Origin: Actinomycetota bacterium
Lineage (GTDB): Bacteria > Actinomycetota > CADDZG01 > JAHWKV01 > JAOPZY01
Length of the DNA: 64,000 bases
NCBI GenBank assembly: GCA_035765775.1
Contig: DASTWV010000004.1
Span: forward strand, 21,936-85,935
Direction: 5' to 3'
In this document: positions 7,905-16,523 of the stretch, in pieces
How positions within the stretch are numbered: the first letter of the stretch is position 1
Layout: each line of letters opens with the position of its first letter
Made by a program: the position numbers and the translations under genes
The notes under the pieces: generated by a model
The model's database searches: none
Told to the model about the DNA's origin: nothing
Seen by the model: only the letters and a program-made list of their open reading frames with translations

Positions 7905-10577
7905 ATGGGCACAGTCAACGCACAACCAGCCGTCAGGCCGCATCGCACCGCCCGGAGGGCCTTGGGGGTGGGGCTGGCCGGCGCCGCCTTTCTCCTTGCG
8001 CTCGCGGCCCCCACGGGGGCCGCGCGGGCCGCGGCCAGGCCGTCCCCGGTCACCCTCCAGGTCACCGCCGGCTACAACGGCATGACGTCGGGCAACGGCT
8101 GGATTCCCGTGAACGTGAGCGTCACCAACAGCGGGCCCGACCTGAAGGGCACCCTGGTGCTCACCCAGGGCACCAGTTCGAGTACCAGCTACGGCGGCGG
8201 GGGCGGCGTGATCACCCTGCCCAACCGGGGCGTGAGCATTGCCCCGATCATCGGCAAGCTGGGGATCCCGGTGCCGGTGTCCTCCCCGGGCGGGGGCCCC
8301 CTGCAGCAGCGCCAGTCGATCGTGCTCCCCGCGGGCACGACCAAGCACTTCCAGGCCGACATGCCCGCCGGGATGACCGCGATCCAGGCCCAGGTGCTCG
8401 GTCCCACGGGCAAGACCGTCGCCACCGCCCAGACGACGCTGACCACCAACTACGGCTCGGCCGTGGCGGTGGTGTCCGATTCCGGGAGCGCGCTGGGCCA
8501 GTTCGCCGCCACGTCCGCCTCCGGTTCGTTTCCCGGTCCCGGCATCCAGCTCCAGGTGATCCACCTGACCCCCGCCACCCTGCCGGACTCGACCCAGGTG
8601 CTGGCCAGCTTCCCGCTCATCGCCATCGACAACGCCACCACCTCGTCGCTCACAGCACCCCAGAAGGCGGCCCTCGAGGCCTACGTCCAGCAGGGGGGCA
8701 GCCTGCTGGTCACCGGCGGCGACGCCTGGCAGAAGACCGCCGCCGGGCTCCCGGCGAACCTCGTGGCGCTGGCCCCGACCGGGACGCAGCCTCGGTCCGG
8801 GCTGCCTTCGCTGGCGGCCAGCCTCGGGGCGAACCCGCTCACCTCGACCACGCCGGTCGACGTCGCCGTCGGCCAGCGCACGGCGGGCAGCATCGCCGAC
8901 CTGAGCGACGGCACCACACCGATCCTGCTCCAGGTCCCGCTGGGCGCCGGCCAGCTCTTCTATGCCACCCCCGACCTCGCCGCCGACCCCATCGCCTCCT
9001 GGTCGGGCACCCCGGCTCTGCTCCGCCAGATCCTGAGCCGGGCGTCCTCCGCCGAATCCCTGAGCGGGCTGGGCTTCGCCGCCGCGCCCGGGGGCAGCAT
9101 CCAGCAGCAGGGTCCCCCGCTGTACAGCGCCCTGGCGAACATCCCGTCGCTCGACCTGCCCTCGCCGGCGCTGATCGCCGTGCTGCTGGTGGTCTTCGTC
9201 CTGCTGGTCGGCCCGGTGAACTACGTGGTCCTCCACCGGGTGCACCGGCCGGACGCCGCGTGGGTGACCATCCCCCTGATCGTGGTGTTCTCGGGCGGCT
9301 CGATCTACGCCTTCGGCCTGGCCACCCGGGGGACCAACGTGCTGGCCGACCGGATCCGGGAGGTGTACCTGCAGCCGGGGGCGGCCTCCGGCTCCGCCCC
9401 GGCCCTGGCGTACGTCAACTCGGCCACCGGGGTGTTCTCCCCGCACACCGGGAACCACCTGGTCAACGCCAGCACCGGGCAGATCGCCGACCCGTCGTCC
9501 GGCTCGCCGATCACCACCGTGGGCGATTTCTCCTTCATCAACCAGAACAACCTGCAGAGCCAGTCCCTCAGCATCGACGCCGGCCCCCCCGCCGCCGTGC
9601 GCCTCAACTGGCCGGTGGCCGATTCCATCCAGTCGTTCGGGCAGTCCTACAACGAGTTGGTGTCCGGGGGCCTGGCGCAGCACATCACCGTCACCAACGG
9701 GCGCCTGACCGGTACCGTGACGAACCACCTCCCGGTGACCATCAGCGATGCGGTGGTCATGTCGGGCGACGCCTTTCACACGTTCGGCGCCATCAGGCCC
9801 GGCCAGAGCGTCAGCATCAACCTGCCGCTGCCCTACCAGGCGGTGGTCACCGGCAGCGCCAACAGCCTGCCCGACCAGATCTACCTGCACGCACCCGCAT
9901 CCTGCGCGTCGCAGTTCGGCTGCTCCGGGCCGGGGACCAATGCCGGCACCCGGCCCTCGGTGCAGCAGCGGGAGGCGCAACGCCGGGACCAGGTGCTGGG
10001 CGGGATCCTGGAGCAGAATTCCATCAACGTGCCCCAACCCCTCTTCGTCGCCTGGGCAACCACCCCTGAAGGCCGCGCCGGACCGGTGCTGGTGGACGGC
10101 AAGCAGGCCCAGCTCAACGAGCTCGACGCCTTCGTCCTGCCGCTCCAGCCCCAGATCTCCGGGGCCACCCTGCTCGCCGGTGTGATCCCGGCCACCGCGG
10201 TGGACAACAACAGCCCGATCCCCGGCATCATCGGCAACCTGAGGGGCGGCCTCTTCCTGCCCGGCGGGACCGTGACCGAGCAGTTCGCCCTGCCCGGGCC
10301 CAACTGGTCCTCGCTCTCGCTCACCATGGGGGCGGTCGCTTCGGCCCTGCCGGGGCTCGTCATGCCCCCGGGCTCCGGCACGTCGGCGGTATCGGTCTTC
10401 AACCGGTCCACCGGCACGTGGGACCCGATCGCGATCAGCCAGGGCCAGACCGTCGCCCTGCCGGTGGCCAACCACGTGTCGCCCGACGGCTTGGTGCTGG
10501 TGAAGCTCACCTCCAGCCCAAACGGCATGACCTTCGCCACCGACCTCGAGATCAGCGGCCAGATGGCGGCGTCATGA
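7905..10577 (+). CDS. Large exported membrane-anchored protein opening the ABC/MoxR/VWA block
   Basis: 890-aa protein with a signal sequence (about 17-45), then a long Ala/Gly/Thr-rich extracytoplasmic beta-type region starting VTLQVTAGYNGM. A Rossmann-like segment follows (SFPLIAIDNATTSSLTAPQKAALEAYVQQGG...LLVTGGD). Two membrane helices (about 422-441 and 453-470) bracket the motif GPVNYVVLHR. The C-terminal half is again exported. I have seen this membrane motif in Gram-positive proteins next to ABC exporters, but the function is not established. AGGTG lies 4 bases before the ATG, and the stop overlaps the ABC ATPase start (ATGA). It probably acts with the transporter as an extracytoplasmic component. 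Confidence 0.7.
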   Translation: MGTVNAQPAVRPHRTARRALGVGLAGAAFLLALAAPTGAARAAARPSPVTLQVTAGYNGMTSGNGWIPVNVSVTNSGPDLKGTLVLTQGTSSSTSYGGGGGVITLPNRGVSIAPIIGKLGIPVPVSSPGGGPLQQRQSIVLPAGTTKHFQADMPAGMTAIQAQVLGPTGKTVATAQTTLTTNYGSAVAVVSDSGSALGQFAATSASGSFPGPGIQLQVIHLTPATLPDSTQVLASFPLIAIDNATTSSLTAPQKAALEAYVQQGGSLLVTGGDAWQKTAAGLPANLVALAPTGTQPRSGLPSLAASLGANPLTSTTPVDVAVGQRTAGSIADLSDGTTPILLQVPLGAGQLFYATPDLAADPIASWSGTPALLRQILSRASSAESLSGLGFAAAPGGSIQQQGPPLYSALANIPSLDLPSPALIAVLLVVFVLLVGPVNYVVLHRVHRPDAAWVTIPLIVVFSGGSIYAFGLATRGTNVLADRIREVYLQPGAASGSAPALAYVNSATGVFSPHTGNHLVNASTGQIADPSSGSPITTVGDFSFINQNNLQSQSLSIDAGPPAAVRLNWPVADSIQSFGQSYNELVSGGLAQHITVTNGRLTGTVTNHLPVTISDAVVMSGDAFHTFGAIRPGQSVSINLPLPYQAVVTGSANSLPDQIYLHAPASCASQFGCSGPGTNAGTRPSVQQREAQRRDQVLGGILEQNSINVPQPLFVAWATTPEGRAGPVLVDGKQAQLNELDAFVLPLQPQISGATLLAGVIPATAVDNNSPIPGIIGNLRGGLFLPGGTVTEQFALPGPNWSSLSLTMGAVASALPGLVMPPGSGTSAVSVFNRSTGTWDPIAISQGQTVALPVANHVSPDGLVLVKLTSSPNGMTFATDLEISGQMAAS

Positions 10578-11602
10578 GTGCGCCCGCAGTGGCGGTCGAG
10601 GGCCTGACCAAGCGGTACGCCAACTTCACCGCCCTGGACGGCGTGAGCTTCGAGGTGCCCTACGGCGAGACCTTCGGCTTCGTCGGCCCCAACGGGGCGG
10701 GCAAGACCACCACGCTGCGTATCCTGGCCACGCTGCTCTCCCCATCCTCAGGGCGGGCATTCGTCGGCGGCGTCGAGGTGGGTGGCGATCCTTACGCTGT
10801 CCGGGACCGCATGGGCTACATGCCGGACTTCTTCGGCGTGTACGACCGCCTGACCGCCGGCGAGTACCTGGCGTTCTACGCCCGCTGCTACAACGTGGCC
10901 TCCCGTCGGGTGGGCCGGGTGGTGACCGACCTCCTCGAGCTGGTCCGCCTGGACGACCGGCGGGACTCGGCGGTCGACTCGCTCTCCCGGGGCATGAAGC
11001 AGCGCCTGTGCCTGGCCCGGGCCCTGGTCCACGACCCGGCTGTCCTCCTGCTCGACGAGCCCGCCTCCGGGCTCGATCCCCTGGCCCGCATCGAGCTGCG
11101 CGAGCTGCTCAAAGAACTGCGCGAGATGGGCAAGACGATCCTGATCTCCAGCCACATCCTCCCGGAGCTCACCGAGGTGTGCACCTCGTTTGGCATCATC
11201 CAGGGCGGCAAGATGCTGGCGGCCGGCCCCCCGGAGACGCTGCGCTCGGCAGCGGGCGCCCGGCGGGTGAAGGTGCGGGCGGCGGGCGACCCGGCCGAGA
11301 CCGCCCGCATCGCCCGGGAGATCCCGGGGGTGCAGGAGGTGACGGTGGAGGGGGCGACGGTGGTGATCAGCCGGGACGGCACCGGATCGACCGGCATCGA
11401 GGACCAGGCCATCCTGCAGGCCCTGGTCACCGCCGGGGTGGCAGTGCAGGCCTTCGTGCCGGTCGAGGAGGATTTGGAGACCGCCTTCCTCCGGGTGATG
11501 GGCGACGGCAACGGCGCCCCGCAGGGACTGGCCTCAGAGCCGGCGCCTGCGGCGCCTGCCGGGGAGGCACCCGTCGCGCCGGACGAGGAGGTGCCGACGT
11601 GA
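10574..11602 (+). CDS. ABC transporter ATP-binding protein (ABC-2 exporter type)
   Basis: 342-aa nucleotide-binding subunit. Walker A is GPNGAGKTTT, the signature is DSLSRGMKQRLCLARALVHDP, Walker B is VLLLDEPASGLDP and the switch His is in ILISSHILPEL. A C-terminal regulatory-type extension (about 230-342) ends in a Pro/Ala-rich tail, as in NatA/CcmA-like subunits of ABC-2 exporters. It starts within the stop of the upstream exported protein and its own stop overlaps the permease GTG, so the three are translationally coupled. The transported substrate is unknown; a role in membrane assembly of the block's proteins or export of an envelope component is inference. Confidence 0.92.
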   Translation: MSAPAVAVEGLTKRYANFTALDGVSFEVPYGETFGFVGPNGAGKTTTLRILATLLSPSSGRAFVGGVEVGGDPYAVRDRMGYMPDFFGVYDRLTAGEYLAFYARCYNVASRRVGRVVTDLLELVRLDDRRDSAVDSLSRGMKQRLCLARALVHDPAVLLLDEPASGLDPLARIELRELLKELREMGKTILISSHILPELTEVCTSFGIIQGGKMLAAGPPETLRSAAGARRVKVRAAGDPAETARIAREIPGVQEVTVEGATVVISRDGTGSTGIEDQAILQALVTAGVAVQAFVPVEEDLETAFLRVMGDGNGAPQGLASEPAPAAPAGEAPVAPDEEVPT

Positions 11603-12762
11603 TCCGTCGTATCGGACGCGTCTTCTGGAACCCGATCGTTGAGAAGGAGCTGCGCTCGCGCATGCGCAGCGGCCGGGCCAGCCTGCTGATCTCGATCTAC
11701 CTGGTGACCCTGGCCGCGGTGGGCTTCTTCACCTACGTCATCGTGGAGCGCCAGGCCTCCCGGGGGGTGAGCAACGGCCAGCTCAGCGTGAACGCCGGCA
11801 TCACCATCTTCCGGGCCCTCACCGGCTGGGAGCTGGTGCTCATCTTCTTCATCGCTCCGGTGCTGACCGCCACCGCCATCGCCGGGGAGCGCGAGCGCCA
11901 GACATTGGACCTGCTGCTCTGCACCCGCGTGCGGCCGTCGGCCATCGTCATGGGCAAGCTCATCGCGTCGCTGCTCTTCGCCCTGCTGCTGCTGGTGGCC
12001 TCGGTGCCGGTGTTCTCGATGGTCTTCCTGTTCGGCGGGGTCGAACTGTCCCAGGTAGTGGGCGTGGCGGCGACCCTGGGGGTGACCGCAGTGGTGATCG
12101 GCGCCATCGGCCTGGCGTGCTCGGTGTGCATCCGGCGGCCAACGGCAGCCACAGTGTCGGCCTACGTCCTGTCCTTCCTCTACATCCTGGTGCCCCTGGC
12201 CACCTCGTTCATCTTCCCCACCACCTTCTTGTCCACATCGGCCCAGCAGTACGCCTCGATCGCCAACCCGGGCTACACGCTGTACTCCACGTTGTTCGAC
12301 GCCCCGGTCCACACCCTCGCCGGCCCCTCGCCCACCAAGACGCTCACCATCCCGGCAGCCGGACCCATCCCGGGCGGGATCGTCGTGTCGCCGCCCTCGC
12401 CGGCGCCCGTCTTCCCGGGCGGCTTCGCCACATCGGCGCCGTCGCTCAGCTGCACGGTCACCGCCAATGGGTCGACCTGCGTGGGCGCCTCGGGCTCGAT
12501 CGGCCCTCTCACCAACCCATCGTCCCCGGCAACGACCAAGATCACGGTGAACGTGCCCACCCCCGAGACCGACAAGATCCAGGCCGGGCTCTTCCACGGC
12601 TGGCGGGCATGGCAGGCCTACGCCCTGATGAGCGCCCTGTTCGTGGCCCTGCTGGTGGTTCTCAGCGTGACCGTGCTGTCCCGCTCCTTGGCCCGCCTGC
12701 CCCGGCGCCGCCGGGCGAGACCGCCCGCGCCCGTCCCGGCGGTTGCCGGTGAGGCGCCATGA
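11599..12762 (+). CDS. ABC-2 type transporter permease
   Basis: 387-aa polytopic membrane protein starting at a GTG that overlaps the ATPase stop (GTGA). The N-terminus NPIVEKELRSRMRSGRASLLISIYL is a typical ABC-2 permease coupling region. About five membrane helices follow, including IFFIAPVLTATAIAGERERQTLDLLLCTRV, a hallmark of these permeases. A large Pro/Ser/Thr-rich extracytoplasmic loop (about 220-325) is inserted before the last helix, longer than usual. It would pair with the adjacent ATPase. The stop overlaps the next gene by 4 bases. Confidence 0.88.
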   Translation: MIRRIGRVFWNPIVEKELRSRMRSGRASLLISIYLVTLAAVGFFTYVIVERQASRGVSNGQLSVNAGITIFRALTGWELVLIFFIAPVLTATAIAGERERQTLDLLLCTRVRPSAIVMGKLIASLLFALLLLVASVPVFSMVFLFGGVELSQVVGVAATLGVTAVVIGAIGLACSVCIRRPTAATVSAYVLSFLYILVPLATSFIFPTTFLSTSAQQYASIANPGYTLYSTLFDAPVHTLAGPSPTKTLTIPAAGPIPGGIVVSPPSPAPVFPGGFATSAPSLSCTVTANGSTCVGASGSIGPLTNPSSPATTKITVNVPTPETDKIQAGLFHGWRAWQAYALMSALFVALLVVLSVTVLSRSLARLPRRRRARPPAPVPAVAGEAP

Positions 12763-14300
12763 AGACGTCCGCTGATCTCGAGACCCGGCCCGAGGGCGAC
12801 CTCGCCGCCCTCCTCGTTCCCTTCCGCCGCCGGGCGCTCGCCGACGAGGCCCTGCGCTGGGGGCTGCGGGCAGTGGCAGGCGTGGCCGCCTGGGCGGTCG
12901 CCGTCCTGTTCGTCTCCCGCCTGTGGGCGTGGTCCGCGGCCCGCACGGGGTGGGCGGTGGGCGCCGGCGTGCTGGTCCTTTTTGCGGTTGCCGGGTGGGT
13001 CCGAAGCCGCCCGGCCCTCACCCAGGTCGCCCGCACGGTGGACGCCCGGCTCGGTCTGGCCGAGCGCACCGCGTCCGCCCTGGCCTTCGCGAGCACCGAA
13101 GGCGAGCTGCCCGCCCTCCTGCGGGCCGACGCCCTCACCGCTCTGCGTGACCGGGAGGCGGGCCAGGCCTACCCGGCGGCCCGGCACCGGCGTCTCGCAC
13201 TCATCGCCGCCGGCGCCCTGGCCGTGGCCGTGGCCCTCGCCTTCCTGCCCAATGCCAAGAACACCGTGATCGCCCAACGCCAGGCCGCCAAGGCCACGGT
13301 GAAGACCATCGAGAACCAGATCACCGAACAGCTCCAGCACGTGACCCAGGCGGCTGGCGGCCACCCGACCAGCCAGCAGAAGGCGATCAAGAATGCCCTC
13401 AACCACGCCCAGAGGCAACTCGGCTCGGCGAACACGCCCCAGCAGGCCCAGCGGGCCCTCGCCGCCCTGAATGACCAGCTGCAGTCCCTCAACAACCCCA
13501 GCACCGGGGCGCAGGTGGCCGCCGCCCAGGCGGCGGGTCCGGCGCTCGGGTCCGACCCGGCGTCGCAGGCCCTGGGTGGGGCCCTGTCCTCCTCGAACCT
13601 CAAGGCGGCCGCCCAGCAGGCGCAGGCACTGGCCGATGCCCTCAACAGCCTGACGCCCGCCCAGCGGGCGCAGCTCGCCCAGAACCTGAGCCAGGCAGCG
13701 GCCGCCGCCCAGAACCCGCCCCTGGGGTCCTCGCTGGCCCAGGCGGCGGGAGCCCTGGCCGCGGGCAACGTCTCGGGGGCGAAGCAGGCCCTGTCGCAGG
13801 CGGCCCAGGGGCTCTCGTCGCTGGCCGGGCAGCAGGCGGGCCAGCAGGAGCTGGCCCAGGCGGAGTCGGCCACCCAGCTGGCCCAGGAGCTGGCCGCCCA
13901 GGCCACCGCCGGCCAGGGGCAGGGCCAGGGGCAGGGCCAGGGGCAGGGGCAGGGCCAAGGACAAGGGTCCGGCCACGGCAGCCCCGGCAGCGGCACCGGC
14001 TCGGGCGGTCCCAGCGCCGGGGGCGGTCAGGCAGGCAGCCCTAGCCAGAACGTGTACGTCCCGCCCAAGGGCCAGGCGCAGGGCACGCAGGTCCCGATCG
14101 GCCCCCTCGGCCAGGGCTCGAGCGTGCCCGAGACCGGCTACCAGAGCGTCCTGGGGTCGTACCAGCAGGTCGAGCTGAACGGCCTCGACCAGACATCGCT
14201 CCCCCCGGACGAACAAACCCTCGTGCAGCGGTACTTCAACGGCCTTGATCAGACCGCCGTCGCTCCAGGCGGAGGAGTGAATGAGGCGCCCCAGCCATGA
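12759..14300 (+). CDS. Gln/Ala-rich membrane protein, DUF4175-like
   Basis: 513-aa protein with two N-terminal membrane helices (about 45-62 and 68-85), a short cytoplasmic segment resembling the start of DUF4175 proteins (LTQVARTVDARLGLAERTASAL), and a third hydrophobic segment (about 148-165). A long Ala/Gln-rich helical or coiled region (about 170-395) follows, then nine Gly-Gln pairs and a Gly/Ser-rich linker. The conserved-looking C-terminus (VPETGYQSVLGSYQQVELNGLD...) probably docks a partner. It overlaps the permease and MoxR genes by 4 bases each. In other phyla DUF4175-like proteins neighbour MoxR/DUF58/BatA genes; a scaffold or substrate role is inference. Confidence 0.6.
   Translation: MKTSADLETRPEGDLAALLVPFRRRALADEALRWGLRAVAGVAAWAVAVLFVSRLWAWSAARTGWAVGAGVLVLFAVAGWVRSRPALTQVARTVDARLGLAERTASALAFASTEGELPALLRADALTALRDREAGQAYPAARHRRLALIAAGALAVAVALAFLPNAKNTVIAQRQAAKATVKTIENQITEQLQHVTQAAGGHPTSQQKAIKNALNHAQRQLGSANTPQQAQRALAALNDQLQSLNNPSTGAQVAAAQAAGPALGSDPASQALGGALSSSNLKAAAQQAQALADALNSLTPAQRAQLAQNLSQAAAAAQNPPLGSSLAQAAGALAAGNVSGAKQALSQAAQGLSSLAGQQAGQQELAQAESATQLAQELAAQATAGQGQGQGQGQGQGQGQGQGSGHGSPGSGTGSGGPSAGGGQAGSPSQNVYVPPKGQAQGTQVPIGPLGQGSSVPETGYQSVLGSYQQVELNGLDQTSLPPDEQTLVQRYFNGLDQTAVAPGGGVNEAPQP
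13911..13967 (+). repeat. In-frame Gly-Gln tandem repeat
   Basis: Nine consecutive GG(C/G/A)-CA(G/A) codon pairs encoding Gly-Gln inside the DUF4175-like gene. The 6-base unit could change length by replication slippage without breaking the frame. Confidence 0.85.
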
Positions 14301-15313
14301 GCGAGGCCCCCACCATCGCTGCCACCGACGGCCGGCCGGTTACCCCGGAGCAGTTCGCCGCCGCCGCCGAGACCATCGAGCGCGAGCTGCGCACGGTCAT
14401 GGTGGGCCAGGCGGCTCTGCTGCGCGACGCCATCACCTGCCTGCTGGCGGGCGGCCACGTCCTGCTGGAGGGCGTCCCCGGCCTGGGCAAGACGATGCTG
14501 GTGCGGACACTGGGCCAGGTGCTGTCGCTGCGCTTCTCCCGGATCCAGTTCACACCCGACCTGATGCCCGCCGACATCGTCGGCACCAACATCATCCAGG
14601 ACACCGACGGGGGCCGGCGCTTCGCCTACCAGCCCGGCCCGCTGTTCGCCAACCTGGTGCTGGCCGACGAGGTGAACCGGGCGACGCCCAAGACCCAGAG
14701 CGCCATGCTGGAGGCGATGCAGGAGCGCTCGGTCACCGTCGGCACCGAGACCCGGCGGCTCCCCTCCCCGTTCTTCGTCCTGGCCACGCAGAACCCCATC
14801 GAGCTGGAGGGCACCTACCCGCTGCCCGAGGCGCAGCTCGACCGTTTCCTCTTCAAGATCCTCGTCCCGTTCCCGTCGGCCCCCGACCTGATGGAGATCG
14901 CCAAGCGGACCACCGGAGAGCACAGCGCCACCCCGAAGGTGGCCGCCGACGCCGCCCTCCTCCTCGGGATGATCCACCTGGCCCGGGCGGTGCCGATCGC
15001 CGACCACGTGCTGGACTACGCCGTCCGCCTGGTGTCCGCCACCCACCCCGACCGCTCTACCTTGGCCTCGGTCACCCGCTACGTGCGCTTCGGGTCCAGC
15101 CCGCGCGGGCTGCAGGCCCTCGTGTCCGCCGGCAAGGTGCGGGCCCTGCTGGCCGGGCGCTACAACGTGGCCTTCGAGGACATCACGGCCGCCGCCCTGC
15201 CCGCCCTGCGCCACCGGGTGCTGGTCAACTTCGAGGCGGAGGCCGCCGGGGTAGCCGCCGATACGGTGGTCACCGAGCTGCTGGACGCCGTGGTCCCGGA
15301 GCCCGCCCGCTGA
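14297..15313 (+). CDS. MoxR-family AAA ATPase
   Basis: 338-aa AAA+ ATPase of the MoxR class. Walker A is GVPGLGKTMLVR, Walker B/arginine-finger region is LVLADEVNRATPKTQSAMLEAMQE, sensor 1 is FFVLATQNPIELEGTYPLPEAQLDRF, and a C-terminal lid follows with a SPRGLQAL motif. MoxR proteins act as chaperone-like ATPases for VWA-domain partners, here probably the DUF58 and BatA-like proteins downstream. The start ATG overlaps the preceding stop and has a GGAGGAG Shine-Dalgarno about 20 bases upstream. The family is certain; the client is inferred from context. Confidence 0.93.
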   Translation: MSEAPTIAATDGRPVTPEQFAAAAETIERELRTVMVGQAALLRDAITCLLAGGHVLLEGVPGLGKTMLVRTLGQVLSLRFSRIQFTPDLMPADIVGTNIIQDTDGGRRFAYQPGPLFANLVLADEVNRATPKTQSAMLEAMQERSVTVGTETRRLPSPFFVLATQNPIELEGTYPLPEAQLDRFLFKILVPFPSAPDLMEIAKRTTGEHSATPKVAADAALLLGMIHLARAVPIADHVLDYAVRLVSATHPDRSTLASVTRYVRFGSSPRGLQALVSAGKVRALLAGRYNVAFEDITAAALPALRHRVLVNFEAEAAGVAADTVVTELLDAVVPEPAR

Positions 15314-15335
15314 ACTCCTGCTGCCCGCCGGCTTC

Positions 15336-16268
15336 GTGACCCCCGCCTTCGCGGTCGCCGGCCCGCACGACGTCGGGCTCTCCCCGGCCCTGCTCGCCCG
15401 GCTGGACCGGTTGACCTTCCGCTCCCGGCGGCCGGTCGTGGGGTCAGGGGCCGGGCAGCGGATCTCGCCCCGGCCCGGGACCTCGGCCGAGTTCTCCGAC
15501 TACCGGACCTACGTGGCGGGCGACGACTTCCGCCGGGTGGACTGGAACGCCTACGCCCGCCTCGACCGCCTCATGCTGCGCCTGTATCTCGGCGAGGAGG
15601 ACCTGTCGGTCCACCTGTTCGTGGACACCAGCGCCTCGATGCACTGGGGCGAGCCCGCCAAGGACGCCGCTGCCCGCTCCATCGCCGCCGCTCTCGCCTA
15701 CGTGGGGCTCTCGGGCTTCGACCGCCTCGGAGTCGCCGGCTTCGCCGACCGGGTCACCGGGCTGCTGCGCCCCCAACGCGGCCGCCAGAGCTGCCCCCGG
15801 GTCTGGGGCACCCTGCGCCGGCTGGGCTCCCAGTCGACCGGCCCGGCCAGCGACTTCACCACCCTCCTCCCGGTCACCCGCTCACTGCGCCCCGGGATCA
15901 CGGTGATCCTCTCCGACTTCCTCACCCCGCTCGGCGGCGAGGACCGGCCGGCCACCCTGGGCACGGCCCTCGCCGCCCTCCGGGGGGCCCGCCAGCAGGT
16001 GACCCTCCTGCAGGTGCTGGCCCCCCAGGAGCTGGACCCGGTGGTCGCGGGCGACGTCGCCCTCACCGACGTCGAGACCGGCGCCCGCGTGGACGTCACC
16101 GTCACCCCGGCACTCATCGCCGCCTACCGGGATGCCCTCGAGGAGCACACGGAACGGCTGCGCGCCCTGGCCCGCGCCCACCAGGCCCTCTACCGCCGGG
16201 TACGCAGCGACGAGCCCCTCGATCTCGTGGTCGTGGACGTGTTCCGGCGCATCGGCCTGCTCACCTGA
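15336..16268 (+). CDS. DUF58 domain protein (VWA-like)
   Basis: 310-aa cytosolic protein with the DUF58 signature (FSDYRTYVAGDDFRRVDWNAYARLDRLMLR) followed by a VWA-like fold with a MIDAS motif DTSASMHWG. It begins at a GTG 22 bases after the MoxR stop. DUF58 proteins nearly always accompany MoxR ATPases and are thought to be their targets or adaptors. No membrane segment is visible, unlike the longer DUF58 proteins that carry two N-terminal helices. A role in a MoxR-dependent maturation complex follows from the family; the client is unknown. Confidence 0.9.
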   Translation: MTPAFAVAGPHDVGLSPALLARLDRLTFRSRRPVVGSGAGQRISPRPGTSAEFSDYRTYVAGDDFRRVDWNAYARLDRLMLRLYLGEEDLSVHLFVDTSASMHWGEPAKDAAARSIAAALAYVGLSGFDRLGVAGFADRVTGLLRPQRGRQSCPRVWGTLRRLGSQSTGPASDFTTLLPVTRSLRPGITVILSDFLTPLGGEDRPATLGTALAALRGARQQVTLLQVLAPQELDPVVAGDVALTDVETGARVDVTVTPALIAAYRDALEEHTERLRALARAHQALYRRVRSDEPLDLVVVDVFRRIGLLT

Positions 16269-16315
16269 CCCCGTACGCCATGCATCCCAGCCGCCGACTA
16301 CCCTCCCCGTGGACT

Positions 16316-16438
16316 GTCTGTGAGTGTTCCGCGTCGCTGTACGGGACTGGGCACTCACAGACACGTGGCCGCCGCCCCCTCCCGGTGGGCTGCCTGTGAG
16401 TGTTTCGCGTCGCTATACGGGACTGGGCACTCACAGAC
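16316..16438. repeat. Two 47-base palindromic units, 76-base period
   Basis: Unit 1 (16316-16362) has perfect 11-base arms GTCTGTGAGTG / CACTCACAGAC around a 25-base spacer. Unit 2 (16392-16438) matches it with three substitutions, one of them in the left arm. They fill most of the 255-base gap between the DUF58 and VWA genes, the only long gap in this block. The form suggests a REP/BIME-like mobile palindrome or a paired operator/terminator; no further gene is seen in 16269-16523. Confidence 0.85.
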
Positions 16439-16523
16439 TTCCTCGGGGCGGCCCAACTGCCTCGGATCCGGCACCCGAAGGTCCAGCTAGCCCGCCGCCC
16501 GCCGCGGCCACGGTCGCGCGCTG

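Noticed and set aside
7827..10475. Long open frame on the minus strand, antisense to the exported membrane protein
   Set aside because: Composition is the His/Gly/Arg-rich signature of the reverse frame of GC-rich coding DNA; no domain is visible and the plus strand has a clear signal peptide and membrane motif.
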